A DNA stretch of 64,000 nt, from assembly GCA_016787665.1 (NCBI GenBank), contig JAEUUC010000009.1, forward strand, positions 257,744 to 321,743, in the 5' to 3' direction. Source of the stretch: Cyclobacteriaceae bacterium (GTDB lineage: Bacteria > Bacteroidota > Bacteroidia > Cytophagales > Cyclobacteriaceae). The stretch's first letter is position 1. Every line of letters starts with the position of its first letter. Made by a program: the position numbers and the translations under genes. Shown here in pieces: positions 27,101 through 35,503 of this stretch. The notes under the pieces were generated by a model. The model was not told the origin of the DNA. It saw only the letters and a list, made by a program, of their open reading frames with translations, and ran no database searches.

Positions 27101-27233
27101 CTCCGAAAGCCGCGTGTCCATGGGCATGGCCGTTATTGGCGGCATGTTATTTGCCACACTGCTGACGCTGTACGTCATCCCTGCCATCTATTCGTACTTA
27201 TCCTCGAGAGAAGCCCGTGTTCACATCGACTAA
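24177..27233 (+). CDS. RND multidrug/solute efflux pump (AcrB/HAE1-type)
   Basis: A 1018-residue protein with the AcrB layout: helix 1 (PVLAIVMSMVIVLFGIIGF), a large periplasmic loop, helices 2-6, a second periplasmic loop and helices 8-12. The proton-relay aspartates are seen in VLAIGLVVDDAIVVLENIY, and GLVTKNGILIVEFANQRKEQG marks the HAE1 family in helices 10-11. It uses the proton gradient to export hydrophobic compounds. The adaptor precedes it and a TolC-family channel overlaps its end by 17 bases. Substrate unknown. Confidence 0.96.
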   Translation: MASLSIISIKRPVLAIVMSMVIVLFGIIGFSFLGVREFPSVDPPVVTVSTTYVGANADVIESQITEPLEDAINGVPGIRTLTSVSREGRSNITVEFELGVNIEAAANDVRDKVSGALNRLPPDVDPPVVEKADADSSPIIFLTVRSDKRNLLEISRIAEIYFKERIQTIPGVSSVQIWGQRRYSMRLWMDPIKLASLKLAPSDVLQAVNRENVELPSGRVEGNNTELTVRTLGRLNTEDDFNNLIIKEDGGNVVRFSDIGRAQLYPENDRTILRRDGIPGCALAIVAQPGANNIDIAERLYQKLDQIQRDLPPDVSYQMSYDSTRYILSSIAEVEETILIAFFLVLSIIFIFLRDWRTTVIPIVTIPISLIGAFFVMYLLGFTINVLTLLGIVLAIGLVVDDAIVVLENIYVKVEEGEEPMEAAKRGSTEIYFAVISTTVSVVAVFLPVIFLQGLTGRLFREFGLVVASSVAISAFVSLTLTPMMSARLLKRREQQPWLYRKTEPFFNWLTNAYSQSLQGFMQRRWLAFVIVLGSAGLIYWLGATMPSELAPLEDRSEFRLQAQAPEGATFEYMDSYVRELTAFIQEEVPERAGLVSVTAPGFGGAGVNSGFVRVILKSPEERDRTQQGIVDDVTAKVRKFTGVRTFTTQAQTIGDRRGGFPLQFVVQAAELYQLKEVLPAFMQKAAASDKFAFVDLDLKFTKPEINITIDRDKARNLGVNVIDIAQTLQLGLSGSRFGNFIMDGKQYQIIGQVERADRNEPLDLKTLYVKNRRGELIQLDNLVTFQELSSPPQLYRFNRYASAKVQAQLAKGVALGEGIKEMQRIADEVLDERFTTSLDGASREFAESSSSIYMALLIALIIIYLVLAGQFESFRDPFIIMFTVPLAIAGALITLWYFNQTLNIFSQIGIIMLIGLVTKNGILIVEFANQRKEQGKSVLQAVVEAAESRFRPIVMTSLSTILGILPIALALGAGSESRVSMGMAVIGGMLFATLLTLYVIPAIYSYLSSREARVHID

Positions 27234-28644
27234 GAAATTTCTATTCCTGGCATGCCGGGTGATTGGCCTGGCATTGGCCTGTCTGCCGGTTTGGGGCCAG
27301 CAACCGCTGTCGCTGGATGATGCCGTTCGTCTGGGATTGAAAAACAATTTTGACATTCTGATCGAAAAGTTGAATGTTGAAAATGCCAACAAGAACAACA
27401 CGTGGGGTCAGGCGGGTGCGCTGCCGCTGGTGAACCTGAATTTAGCCAACAACAACAGCATCGTGCAGCGGAAGCCGGCCAACCCGTTTGCTGTTGCCGG
27501 GCGAAATATCTCAGACAACCTGAATGGGCAGTTGGATATTCAGTTCACGCTGTTTGACGGATTTGGGGTAAGGATGAACAAACAACGGCTTGCCCAACTT
27601 GAGCAACTGAGTTATGGCAACGCATCGTTCGTTATTGAGTCCACCGTTCAAAGCATCATTCTGGGTTACTACCAGGCTTGCTTTGACCGCGAAAGTCTCC
27701 AGATTTTGCGCACCAATCTCTCGTTCTCGAAAGAACGCTATGAATTCGTCAAACTGCGCAAGAGCCTGGGCAGTGCGATTACCTTTGACGTGCTGCAGGA
27801 ACAGAATAACTACCTCACCGATTCGGCCAACGTGTTGCAGCAGGAAATCAGGTACAAGAACTCCCTTCGTAGCCTCAACCTGTTGCTAAGTGATAGCATT
27901 GAGCGCGTCTATGCCCTCACGAGTCCTCTTGAGTTCGTAGATGAGTTGCTATTCTACGATGATTTGAAGGCACGGATGACGCGAAGCAACACCAACCTTC
28001 GAAATCAGTTCATCAATCAGGAGTTACTGCGCACGGCTATTTTACAACAGAAGAGCAATTTGTACCCGTCCCTGCTGTTGAACATTGGCGGAACCGGAAG
28101 CTTGGACCGTTTGAATGCGCAATTTCGCCCCACACAAGGCGGCACCGTGGAAAAAGCTACGGTCGGCTTCGTCAATGACGACCCGGCCTTTCCGGTGATT
28201 CAAAGTCGATTCGCCCCCGAGTACCAAACCCAAACGGGTAATTCCTATGGCGCCTTTGCCAACCTGACACTTCGGTGGACCATCTTCAATGGCGGGCAGG
28301 TAAAGCGTGCGATTGACCAGGCGCGCATTCAGGAAAAAATCGGTCAGTTGAATATCGAACAACTGAACTTGTCACTAGATTTTGACTTGATCTCAAACCT
28401 GGATTTGTACAACCTGCGCAGGCAATTGGTAGTGATTGCCGACACGAAGCAAAAGGCGGCCGAGCTCAATCTCGAGCTGGCCAACGAACGCTACAAAAAC
28501 GGGGCGCTGAGTGCGATTGATCTCCGGATAGTTCAGGAAAACTACCGGACCGCTGCTTTGGAGAAATACCTGGCCATCTACAGCGCCTTATTGGCCAAGA
28601 CCAACCTGGTGCGCCTCACGGGCGGGCTGGTTCAGGCTCCTTGA
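27217..28644 (+). CDS. TolC-family outer-membrane channel
   Basis: A 475-residue protein. The start is a GTG at 27217, inside the 3' end of the pump gene; no ATG is nearby. A signal peptide (VIGLALACLPVWGQ) is followed by two outer-membrane efflux repeats: LSLDDAVRLGLKNNFDI, long helices, and the second LQEQNNYLTDSANVLQQEI and YKNGALSAIDLRIVQENYR. It forms the outer part of the RND exporter. Operon order adaptor-pump-channel is complete. Confidence 0.92.
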   Translation: MFTSTKKFLFLACRVIGLALACLPVWGQQPLSLDDAVRLGLKNNFDILIEKLNVENANKNNTWGQAGALPLVNLNLANNNSIVQRKPANPFAVAGRNISDNLNGQLDIQFTLFDGFGVRMNKQRLAQLEQLSYGNASFVIESTVQSIILGYYQACFDRESLQILRTNLSFSKERYEFVKLRKSLGSAITFDVLQEQNNYLTDSANVLQQEIRYKNSLRSLNLLLSDSIERVYALTSPLEFVDELLFYDDLKARMTRSNTNLRNQFINQELLRTAILQQKSNLYPSLLLNIGGTGSLDRLNAQFRPTQGGTVEKATVGFVNDDPAFPVIQSRFAPEYQTQTGNSYGAFANLTLRWTIFNGGQVKRAIDQARIQEKIGQLNIEQLNLSLDFDLISNLDLYNLRRQLVVIADTKQKAAELNLELANERYKNGALSAIDLRIVQENYRTAALEKYLAIYSALLAKTNLVRLTGGLVQAP

Positions 28645-28676
28645 TTGCCAAGGGGAATAACCATTAACTTTCACAC

Positions 28677-29726
28677 GTGGTTAATAAAACCCGTTTATAC
28701 TGGTCATTGCAGTTCAGCGGCTGGGCTGCCTACGCGGGCTTTCAAACCCTGGTGGCGATTCTGGCCACGGATGATGGCCACATTGCGGGCGGGCGTGTTG
28801 TTTTTTTTGTGGCGGAAGCCGCGCTTTGCCTGCTGATTACGCACTTGTTCCGGTCCGCCAGCAACCGATTTCATTGGTTGGATGTTGGCCTTCGAAAACT
28901 CATTCCGGTCGTGTTGGCCACCGTAGTGGCCATGGGTGCCGTCATGTACGTTGCCCGGATTCCGGTATCGTGGGTTACCGGCCTGTATAATGCTGAGGTG
29001 ATTTTCAACACGGCAAACTTTTTTCAAGGTGTCTTTACCTACGGCATATTCTTCTTCATCTGGGCGGCCCTGTATTTTATCTACAATTACTTTGAGCGGT
29101 ACAACAAGAGTTTAAAACTGGAAGCCTCGTTCAAAGAGATTGAACTGAACAATCTGAAATCTCAGATTAATCCTCACTTCATATTCAACGCCCTAAACTC
29201 GATTCGCGGCCTGGTAGACGAAAATCCGGTCAAGGCCAAACTAGCCATCAACCAAATGTCGAATATCCTGCGCAATTCGCTGGTTGCCGAAAAGCGGGGG
29301 TTAAGCAAGTTTTCGGACGAACTGCGAATTGTTACCGATTATCTGGGGCTCGAATCCATTCGGTTCGAAGAGCGGTTGCGCACGGAGTTTGACATAGACC
29401 CTGCCTCTCATGATTTTTATGTGCCCACGTTGATGGTCCAAACGCTGGTTGAAAACGGGATCAAGCATGGCATTTCGCAACTGCGCGATGGCGGTTTAAT
29501 TCAAATCAGAACCCGGGTCGAAGGCGATCGGTTGCGGATGATCATACGCAACAGTGGCAGTTTTAAGCCCGGCAGCCCAAACACACCGGGTACGGGGCTG
29601 GGCTTGGACAATACACGTCAGCGTCTAAAATTGATTTATCACGATGAGGCATCCTTCCGGATCATCACCGAAAAAGATAATTTTGTGGTTACCGAAGTAA
29701 CGGTGCCCCATCTGTACAACGTTTAA
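28677..29726 (+). CDS. LytS-type sensor histidine kinase
   Basis: A 349-residue protein with a GTG start. Four membrane helices (about residues 12-140) carry a sensing domain of unknown ligand. The His-kinase box is SQINPHFIFNALNSIRG with phosphoacceptor His167, the N-box TLVENGIKHGI near residue 258, and the G-box GTGLGLDN near 309: a HisK_7-type (PF06580) kinase. It begins 32 bases after the channel gene and is followed by its LytTR regulator, so it probably controls the efflux operon or a related envelope response. Confidence 0.93.
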   Translation: MVNKTRLYWSLQFSGWAAYAGFQTLVAILATDDGHIAGGRVVFFVAEAALCLLITHLFRSASNRFHWLDVGLRKLIPVVLATVVAMGAVMYVARIPVSWVTGLYNAEVIFNTANFFQGVFTYGIFFFIWAALYFIYNYFERYNKSLKLEASFKEIELNNLKSQINPHFIFNALNSIRGLVDENPVKAKLAINQMSNILRNSLVAEKRGLSKFSDELRIVTDYLGLESIRFEERLRTEFDIDPASHDFYVPTLMVQTLVENGIKHGISQLRDGGLIQIRTRVEGDRLRMIIRNSGSFKPGSPNTPGTGLGLDNTRQRLKLIYHDEASFRIITEKDNFVVTEVTVPHLYNV

Positions 29727-29745
29727 TATTTAACCCATCTTCAGG

Positions 29746-30462
29746 ATGAAAGCCCTTATTGTTGATGACGAGCGACTGGCCAGGAAAGAATTGATAAAAT
29801 TACTGGAAGAGCACCCCTCTATTGAAGTTGCCGGTGAGGCCGCCAACGCAGATGAAGCTGAGCAAATGATCACCGACCTGAATCCGGACTTGTTGTTTTT
29901 GGACATTCAGATGCCGGGCCGAACCGGTTTCCAATTGCTGGAGTCGCTGGATTCAGCTCCACTTGTGGTTTTCACTACTGCCTATGACGAATTCGCGCTG
30001 AAAGCGTTTGAGGTTAACGCATTAGACTACCTGCTTAAGCCCATTACACCTGAGCGTTTGGGGGAAGCCGTGCACAAGGTGCAGGAAAAGGAACGGTTGC
30101 GCTCAGGGAAACCTCGCGACAAGAAGCTCGGATTGGAGGACCAAGTGTTTGTTAAAGATGGCGAACGCTGTTGGTTTGTGAGCCTGGCGCAAGTGCGTAT
30201 GTTTGAGTCAGACGGCAACTATATCAAAGTCTATTTCGACAGCAATCGGCCAATGATTCATAAATCATTAAACGCGCTGGATGAAAAACTTGATGAACGG
30301 GCATTCTTCCGGGCCAGCCGTAAACATATCGTTAATCTAAGCTGGGTCGAGGGCATTGAGCCCTGGTTTAACGGTGGTTTGATGGTGCGCTTGCGGGGTG
30401 GAGACAAAGTGGAAGTGAGCCGGAGGCAGGCTGCCCGGTTTAAGGATATGATGAGTTTGTAG
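29746..30462 (+). CDS. LytTR-family response regulator
   Basis: A 238-residue protein. The receiver domain (1-120) has VDDE at 7-10, phosphoacceptor Asp53 (FLDIQMPG), and Lys in LLKPI. The LytTR DNA-binding domain (about 133-238) begins VFVKDGERCWFVSLAQVRMFESDGNYIKVY and ends RRQAARFKDMM. Paired with the upstream kinase, 19 bases away. LytTR proteins bind direct repeats with A/T spacing; no clear pair is seen in this operon. Confidence 0.95.
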   Translation: MKALIVDDERLARKELIKLLEEHPSIEVAGEAANADEAEQMITDLNPDLLFLDIQMPGRTGFQLLESLDSAPLVVFTTAYDEFALKAFEVNALDYLLKPITPERLGEAVHKVQEKERLRSGKPRDKKLGLEDQVFVKDGERCWFVSLAQVRMFESDGNYIKVYFDSNRPMIHKSLNALDEKLDERAFFRASRKHIVNLSWVEGIEPWFNGGLMVRLRGGDKVEVSRRQAARFKDMMSL

Positions 30463-30490
30463 TGAATCGAAGGGATTACCTTTTTGCCAC

Positions 30491-32032
30491 ATGATTCGAC
30501 TAAGCGCCATCATCATCACCTTTAATGAAGAAAAGAACATCGGCCGGTGTATCGACTCACTCAACGCTGTTGCGGATGAGATAGTGGTAGTTGACTCCTT
30601 CTCAACCGACAAAACAAGAGAGATTGCGTTGGCCAAAGGCGCAAGAGTCATTGAAAATGCGTTTCATTCTCACATTGATCAGAAGAATTTCGCGCTCGCC
30701 CAGGCCACTTACGATCATGTTCTTTCCCTGGACGCTGACGAATACTTGTCGGAGCAGCTAACAAAATCAATACTGCAAGCAAAGTCCACGTGGTCGTTTG
30801 AGGCCTATAGTATGAATCGCCTCTCCAGCTACGGAGGGAAGTGGATGAAAGTGGGCGCTTGGTATCCGGACCGAAAATTACGCTTGTGGAATCGCAAGTT
30901 TGGAGTTTGGGGGGGTGATAATCCCCATGATCAGGTGATCCTGAATGAAAGAAAAATAAAGGTGAAACACCTGAGTGGCGATCTGCTCCATGAGGCGTAC
31001 GAGAATGCAGCTGATCTTCTTGCCAAGGTGCAGTCCTATTCCAACATTTTTGCCGATGAGAAACGCTACCGCCTGAAGAGCAGCGCATTTAAAGTCTTTT
31101 ATAAGACTTTCTACTCATTTGTGTCTAACTTCTTTCTCAAAAGGGGGATTTTGGGGGGCTTTGAAGGTGCCGTTATCGCCATATCAAACACCAACTACAC
31201 GTTTTACAAGTACTCAAAACTTCGTGAAGCCAATCGAAAGTTGCGTACCTCCCTCATCATTACAACTTACAACCGTCCCGATGCTTTGGAGCTGGTGTTA
31301 CTGAGTGTAAAAAACCAGGTGGTGCTCCCAGAAGAGGTCATTATTGCCGATGACGGATCCGGCCAGTCTACGAAGGCGGTCATCTCCCGCTACCAAGCCG
31401 ACTTTCCCGTACCCTTGATTCACTGCTGGCACGAGGATGTCGGATTTCGATTGTCAGCCATTCGAAATAAGGCGATTGCTCTTTCTCGCGAGGAATACAT
31501 CATCATGATCGATGGTGATATGGTCCTTCCAAAAGGCTTTATTCGCGACCACAAACGGCACGCCTGGAAAGGCCAATTCATTCAGGGATCTCGAGTGCTC
31601 CTTCTCAAAGAGCAAACCAAAACGATGCTCACCGGAAAGAAGCACACCGTATCTGTTTTTGATTCTGGAATTGCCAATCGCCTTAACGCCATAGAGAGCT
31701 CCCTTTTCTCGTTGCTTTTTTCTCATTTCCGCTCCGGACACACGCGGGTGCGCGGAGCCAATCTTTCTTTTTGGCGTGACGATCTGTTCCGGGTGAATGG
31801 TTTCAATGAAGATTTTCAAGGGTGGGGGCGAGAGGATTCTGAGTTTGCCGTGCGAATGAACAATGCCAATATTAGACGCAAGCACATCAAGTTTGCGGGG
31901 TTTGGTTACCATCTTTATCACGAGGAAAATTCCCGAAAAATGCTCTCGATCAATGATAGCATTCTCGCCCGAACAATTGCATTGGGGCTAACCCGCTGCG
32001 ACAACGGCATCGTTAAATCCCCTATCATGTGA
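30491..32032 (+). CDS. Two-domain family 2 glycosyltransferase
   Basis: A 513-residue fusion of two GT-A domains. Domain 1 (about 1-245) has IITFNEEKNIGRCIDSL, DEIVVVDSFSTDKT and LDADEYLS, like WaaE/KdtX LPS-core glucosyltransferases. Domain 2 (about 253-513) has IITTYNRPDALELVLLSV, IDGDMVLP and a C-terminal galactosyltransferase-type RGANLSFWRDDLF.VNGFNEDFQGWGREDSE. A single protein could add two different sugars. First gene of a four-gene run with overlaps. Acts on the cytoplasmic side of the inner membrane. Confidence 0.85.
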   Translation: MIRLSAIIITFNEEKNIGRCIDSLNAVADEIVVVDSFSTDKTREIALAKGARVIENAFHSHIDQKNFALAQATYDHVLSLDADEYLSEQLTKSILQAKSTWSFEAYSMNRLSSYGGKWMKVGAWYPDRKLRLWNRKFGVWGGDNPHDQVILNERKIKVKHLSGDLLHEAYENAADLLAKVQSYSNIFADEKRYRLKSSAFKVFYKTFYSFVSNFFLKRGILGGFEGAVIAISNTNYTFYKYSKLREANRKLRTSLIITTYNRPDALELVLLSVKNQVVLPEEVIIADDGSGQSTKAVISRYQADFPVPLIHCWHEDVGFRLSAIRNKAIALSREEYIIMIDGDMVLPKGFIRDHKRHAWKGQFIQGSRVLLLKEQTKTMLTGKKHTVSVFDSGIANRLNAIESSLFSLLFSHFRSGHTRVRGANLSFWRDDLFRVNGFNEDFQGWGREDSEFAVRMNNANIRRKHIKFAGFGYHLYHEENSRKMLSINDSILARTIALGLTRCDNGIVKSPIM

Positions 32033-32802
32033 AAGACATTGTGGTAATGCCCATTGGCCGGGAATCCCGATTCAGTCCGTGGATGTTGGATCCAACTCGC
32101 ACTTTTGATATTATTTTTCTGGCCTACCATGACCCCTCCACCATTCCGTGGCTTAGCCTGGATTCCAAAGAATACACCGTGCGAGACCTTCGCGGGTTTA
32201 AGTGGCATATGGTTCATGATCTCTTTGAGCACGAGCCTCAACTGCTTTCCGCATATCGATTTTTCTTTTTTGTTGATGATGACATCGCCATTGAAAAATC
32301 TGCCATTGACGAGCTTTTTTTCCTGATGGATCGGTATAGTCTGATGATGAGTCAACCCGTACTCACACGAAATTCATTCAAGAGCTGGCGCACACTTCGA
32401 AAACAATTCTTATCGGGCGTACGGTACCTAAGCACCGTTGAACTGATGTGCCCGGTCTTGCATCGTAGCGCCATTTTAGAACTCCGTAAAACATTCAATC
32501 TGAACAACTCGGGCTGGGGGCTTGATATCCTTTGGGGGGACATTATTCGAAAAAAATTTGGTGACCGATCGATTGCTGTTTTTGACCTGGTGCAGGCGCA
32601 TCATACCAAGCCCGTTGGCCGTGGGGAGCTATATCAAAAGTTGGGCAAGTCTGCATTCGAGGAGAGAGATGAAATTTTTGCCCGCTATTCACTTGCCGAT
32701 ACAACTATTTTTGAACTCCAGATTCCCGAAAACTCCTTGTGGTCTAAGTATAAAAGTTTCAGGGCTATTCAGCGGCTTCTGCGAAATAGGCTGAGCTCAT
32801 GA
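32029..32802 (+). CDS. DUF707-like glycosyltransferase-related protein
   Basis: A 257-residue protein with GTG start overlapping the previous stop (GTGA). It begins KDIVVMPIGRESRFSPWML and contains FFFVDDDIAIEKS (DxD-like metal site near residue 82), ELMCPVLHRSAILELR and NNSGWGLDILWG, which resemble DUF707 proteins, a GT-A-like group of unknown donor. It is placed in the middle of the glycosyltransferase run, so probably acts on the same glycan. Confidence 0.68.
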   Translation: MKDIVVMPIGRESRFSPWMLDPTRTFDIIFLAYHDPSTIPWLSLDSKEYTVRDLRGFKWHMVHDLFEHEPQLLSAYRFFFFVDDDIAIEKSAIDELFFLMDRYSLMMSQPVLTRNSFKSWRTLRKQFLSGVRYLSTVELMCPVLHRSAILELRKTFNLNNSGWGLDILWGDIIRKKFGDRSIAVFDLVQAHHTKPVGRGELYQKLGKSAFEERDEIFARYSLADTTIFELQIPENSLWSKYKSFRAIQRLLRNRLSS

Positions 32803-33572
32803 GGACGTTCCATTTTGCTGTAATTTATAACGACTTTCGCCAATACCAGGGCTTCTTGCAATCTCTTCACGAAGCAGGTTTTACAGAAACGAATACACGA
32901 CTCACCGGATATGACAATACGAACGGGAATCGGTATGAGCCTTTTTCTTGCATTAATCTGGCGATTCAAGCCACTACGGAACCATACCTCGTCTTCTGCC
33001 ATCAAGACATTCGGTTTGACCGTGGCGAGGGATACCCTGAGCTGGCGAGATGTCTGGAAGAACTGACCCAACGGGATACATCGTGGGTTGTTGCCGGAAA
33101 TGCAGGTGTAAATTTTAAGTTTCAAACCGTCATACGAATCACAGACCCTAACCAATCGCCCAACTGGAGGGGACCGTTTCCGCAGCGAGTCATGAGTCTG
33201 GATGAAAATCTATTGATATTTAACATCCGGCAGGGCCCCCGAGCAAGTACCCAACTCGCTGGGTTCCATTTCTATGGAACGGATGTATGTCTTCATGCTA
33301 TCAAAAATCACAAGGTTGCCTATGTCATCAATTTTCACATTACTCATTTAAGCGGAGGGTCATTTGGGGCAGAATTCTGGAGAATGCGAAGTTTATTTGA
33401 ATTGTTATGGTCCGCCCGGTTTAATTTTGCGTTTGTGCGTACGGTTACGAGACAAACCCTCTGCCTCTCGCGGGTTCGCTGGCTGCGGCTATTCGGTTCC
33501 TCAAAATGGGTTTCGAAACTTTTTACTCGACTTTTTTTCTATCACGGACTGAAATCCGAACCCAAAAAATGA
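32799..33572 (+). CDS. Glycosyltransferase-like protein
   Basis: A 257-residue protein starting in a four-base overlap with the DUF707-like gene. Family 2-like features are weak: an N-terminal strand MRTFHFAVIYNDF, LVFCHQDIRFDRG with a QD pair near residue 71 that could replace DxD, and HFYGTDVCLHAIKNHK near 165. The length fits a small GT-A domain. The C-terminal about 60 residues are basic and hydrophobic (RLRWLRLFGSSKWVSKLFTRLFF-like), suggesting membrane contact. Substrate unknown. Confidence 0.6.
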   Translation: MRTFHFAVIYNDFRQYQGFLQSLHEAGFTETNTRLTGYDNTNGNRYEPFSCINLAIQATTEPYLVFCHQDIRFDRGEGYPELARCLEELTQRDTSWVVAGNAGVNFKFQTVIRITDPNQSPNWRGPFPQRVMSLDENLLIFNIRQGPRASTQLAGFHFYGTDVCLHAIKNHKVAYVINFHITHLSGGSFGAEFWRMRSLFELLWSARFNFAFVRTVTRQTLCLSRVRWLRLFGSSKWVSKLFTRLFFYHGLKSEPKK

Positions 33573-34457
33573 ATGTCTAAACTGATGAAAGTTGCTGGTT
33601 TTACTATTGCTCGAAATGTAATCAAGTACGATTACCCCATCGTAGAAGCCATCTCGTCCATCCTCCCACTTTGTGACGAGATCGTGGTCGCAGTGGGGAA
33701 GTCGGAGGATGACACCCTGTCGCTAATTCAATCCATCCCGTCCAAAAAAATCCGAATTATTGAAACCGTATGGGATGATTCGGTGCGTGAAGGCGGCCGA
33801 ACGTTTGCACTGGAAACCGACAAAGCGTTGAGAGCCGTAAGTCCGGACGTAACCTGGTGTTTTTACATTCAAGCCGATGAGGTATTGCATGAACAATATT
33901 ACCCCGTGGTGCGCCAGGCTATGGAGCAGTTCGCATCAGACATAAGTGTTGACGGCTTGCTCTTTAATTACAAGCATTTCTATGGTTCGTATGACTACGT
34001 GGGTGAATCCTGGCAATGGTACCGCAGGGAGATTCGGATTGTCCGTAACCTCCCAACCATATTCTCGTACCGCGATGCCCAGGGTTTTCGCAAAAAACCA
34101 AACGAAAAACTCCGTGTAAAATTGATTGACGCATTCATCTACCATTACGGCTGGGTGAAAGACCCCAGAAAAATGCAGCAAAAAATTGCCGGCTGGAGCA
34201 AATTTTACCAGACCGATGAATGGATCAATCAAAATCTAGCTGCCGCAAACGAATTTGATTATTCTTCAATTGATTCACTGGAACAATTTACAGGTATACA
34301 TCCTCAGGTCATGGCGCAACGCATTCAACGAAAAAATTGGAAGTTCGACCATGACATTAGTCGAAAGCGCTACAGCCTGCGTGAGCGTGTAAAGCGGATT
34401 ATTAGCTCGCTAATCGGTTACCGCATTGGTGAATACAAGAATTACAAAATCGTTTAG
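33573..34457 (+). CDS. Family 2 glycosyltransferase
   Basis: A 294-residue protein starting one base after the previous stop. The N-terminus IARNVIKYDYPIVEAISSILPLCDEIVVAVGKSEDDTL is a GT2 nucleotide-sugar fold, and IQADEVLHEQYY near residue 105 carries a DE that replaces the usual DxD. It ends the four-gene run. With the genes before it, it probably builds part of an LPS core or capsule oligosaccharide. No flippase or polymerase is present. Confidence 0.72.
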   Translation: MSKLMKVAGFTIARNVIKYDYPIVEAISSILPLCDEIVVAVGKSEDDTLSLIQSIPSKKIRIIETVWDDSVREGGRTFALETDKALRAVSPDVTWCFYIQADEVLHEQYYPVVRQAMEQFASDISVDGLLFNYKHFYGSYDYVGESWQWYRREIRIVRNLPTIFSYRDAQGFRKKPNEKLRVKLIDAFIYHYGWVKDPRKMQQKIAGWSKFYQTDEWINQNLAAANEFDYSSIDSLEQFTGIHPQVMAQRIQRKNWKFDHDISRKRYSLRERVKRIISSLIGYRIGEYKNYKIV

Positions 34458-34516
34458 GCGAAGCACGAGCTTCCGCAGCCTGTGCAGGAAGCGCCTTCGT
34501 ATAAGCTCGTCAGCAT
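34454..34516 (-). other. Possible 20-residue Cys-rich peptide ORF
   Basis: The minus strand of the gap after the glycosyltransferases encodes ATG to TAA MLTSLYEGASCTGCGSSCFA, with three Cys as C-x2-C-x3-C. No clear ribosome site was seen, and the ORF overlaps the last codons of the glycosyltransferase gene. The gap 34458-34658 otherwise holds only short hairpins (for example GCTTCC/GGAAGC at 34469 and 34487). It may be a gene relic or chance. Confidence 0.2.
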
Positions 34517-34643
34517 TTCCAGGCGTTGGCCACATCCCTAATCTTTCACTTGTTCAGTCTCGGGCGGGCCGCCCCTGAAATCAGGATGCCGAACAAGTTT
34601 GAATTGATTTACCCGCAAAATAGGGTGGTTCGATAGCCCTTTG

Positions 34644-34651
34644 TATTTTTA
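34644..34651 (+). promoter_or_regulatory. Candidate -7 element of the ECF sigma gene
   Basis: TATTTTTA matches TAnnTTTG except the last base and ends seven bases before the ATG at 34659. No -33 was identified. Confidence 0.3.
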
Positions 34652-34658
34652 GCCCCTC

Positions 34659-35240
34659 ATGGACGAGTCGCCCAGACAGAACTATACTGCTGCCGAAAAG
34701 CAAGCCGTGTTTGACAATGAATTTATGCCCCACATGAGTTCGATGTACAACTTCGGCTACCGGCTCACGCTGAATAGCGATGATGCTCAGGATCTCGTTC
34801 AGGACACCTACCTGAAGGCATACCGCTTTATAGATTCGTTCCAAAAAGGAACTAATGCGAAGGCATGGCTGTTCCGAATCATGAAAAACAGCTTCATCAA
34901 CGACTACCGGAAGAAACGCAAGGAGCCGAATAAGGTAGACTATCAGGAAGTGGAGGCCTATTATAACTCAGAAGATGTTGATCGCCAGATTACACCGGAC
35001 CTTCGAGTGGATGTTTTGCAGGGGATGATCGGAGATGAAATCTCGAACGCATTGAACGCGCTGGATGTGGATTTTCGTACGGTAATTATTTTGTGCGATC
35101 TGGAGGGTTTCAAGTATGAAGAAATGGCTAAGATTCTCGATATCCCGATTGGCACGGTGCGAAGCCGTTTGCATCGGGCGCGCAATCTGCTCAAAGAAAA
35201 ACTGACCGAATACGCCCGCCAAATGGGGTATAAAAGCTGA
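34659..35240 (+). CDS. ECF RNA polymerase sigma factor
   Basis: A 193-residue protein. Region 2: FGYRLTLNSDDAQDLVQDTYLKAYRFIDSF and AWLFRIMKNSFINDYRKKRKE. Region 4: LDVDFRTVIILCDLEGFKYEEMAKILDIPIGTVRSRLHRARNLLKEKL. It resembles SigR/RpoE-like factors that are held by zinc anti-sigma proteins. The gene for a ZAS-like protein follows five bases later, so the two form a regulatory pair. Regulon unknown. Confidence 0.94.
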   Translation: MDESPRQNYTAAEKQAVFDNEFMPHMSSMYNFGYRLTLNSDDAQDLVQDTYLKAYRFIDSFQKGTNAKAWLFRIMKNSFINDYRKKRKEPNKVDYQEVEAYYNSEDVDRQITPDLRVDVLQGMIGDEISNALNALDVDFRTVIILCDLEGFKYEEMAKILDIPIGTVRSRLHRARNLLKEKLTEYARQMGYKS

Positions 35241-35245
35241 GTGCT

Positions 35246-35503
35246 ATGCAAAACACAAACCCACCCTCCGGCCCCACGCCCTGCTCATGCATGAAAATGC
35301 TGCAACTGATTGTTGACGGAGAGGCTACCGCAGAAGAGGAAAAATTTCTGCGCGACCACCTCGCAGAATGCATCCCGTGCTACGAGCAGTACCAGGTGGA
35401 TCAACTCATCAAAACGATGATTAAGACCACCTGCTGCGGGGGGCAGATGCCCCAAACCCTTGCCGAACAAATCCGCATGCAAATTCAAGCTAATGGCCGG
35501 TAA
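35246..35503 (+). CDS. Zinc-binding anti-sigma factor (ZAS type)
   Basis: An 85-residue protein. The motif H-x3-C-x2-C (DHLAECIPC, about residues 42-50) is the ZAS signature of RsrA-like anti-sigma factors. Further cysteines are in PCSCMKM near the N-terminus and TCCGG near residue 67, suggesting thiol redox sensing. It would hold the adjacent sigma factor until oxidation or metal loss releases it (family knowledge). Its end overlaps gmk by 11 bases. Confidence 0.83.
   Translation: MQNTNPPSGPTPCSCMKMLQLIVDGEATAEEEKFLRDHLAECIPCYEQYQVDQLIKTMIKTTCCGGQMPQTLAEQIRMQIQANGR

Noticed and set aside
34469..34492. Hairpin GCTTCC/GGAAGC as terminator of the glycosyltransferase genes
   Set aside because: No T-tract follows it on either strand, and the stem is short with an internal bulge.
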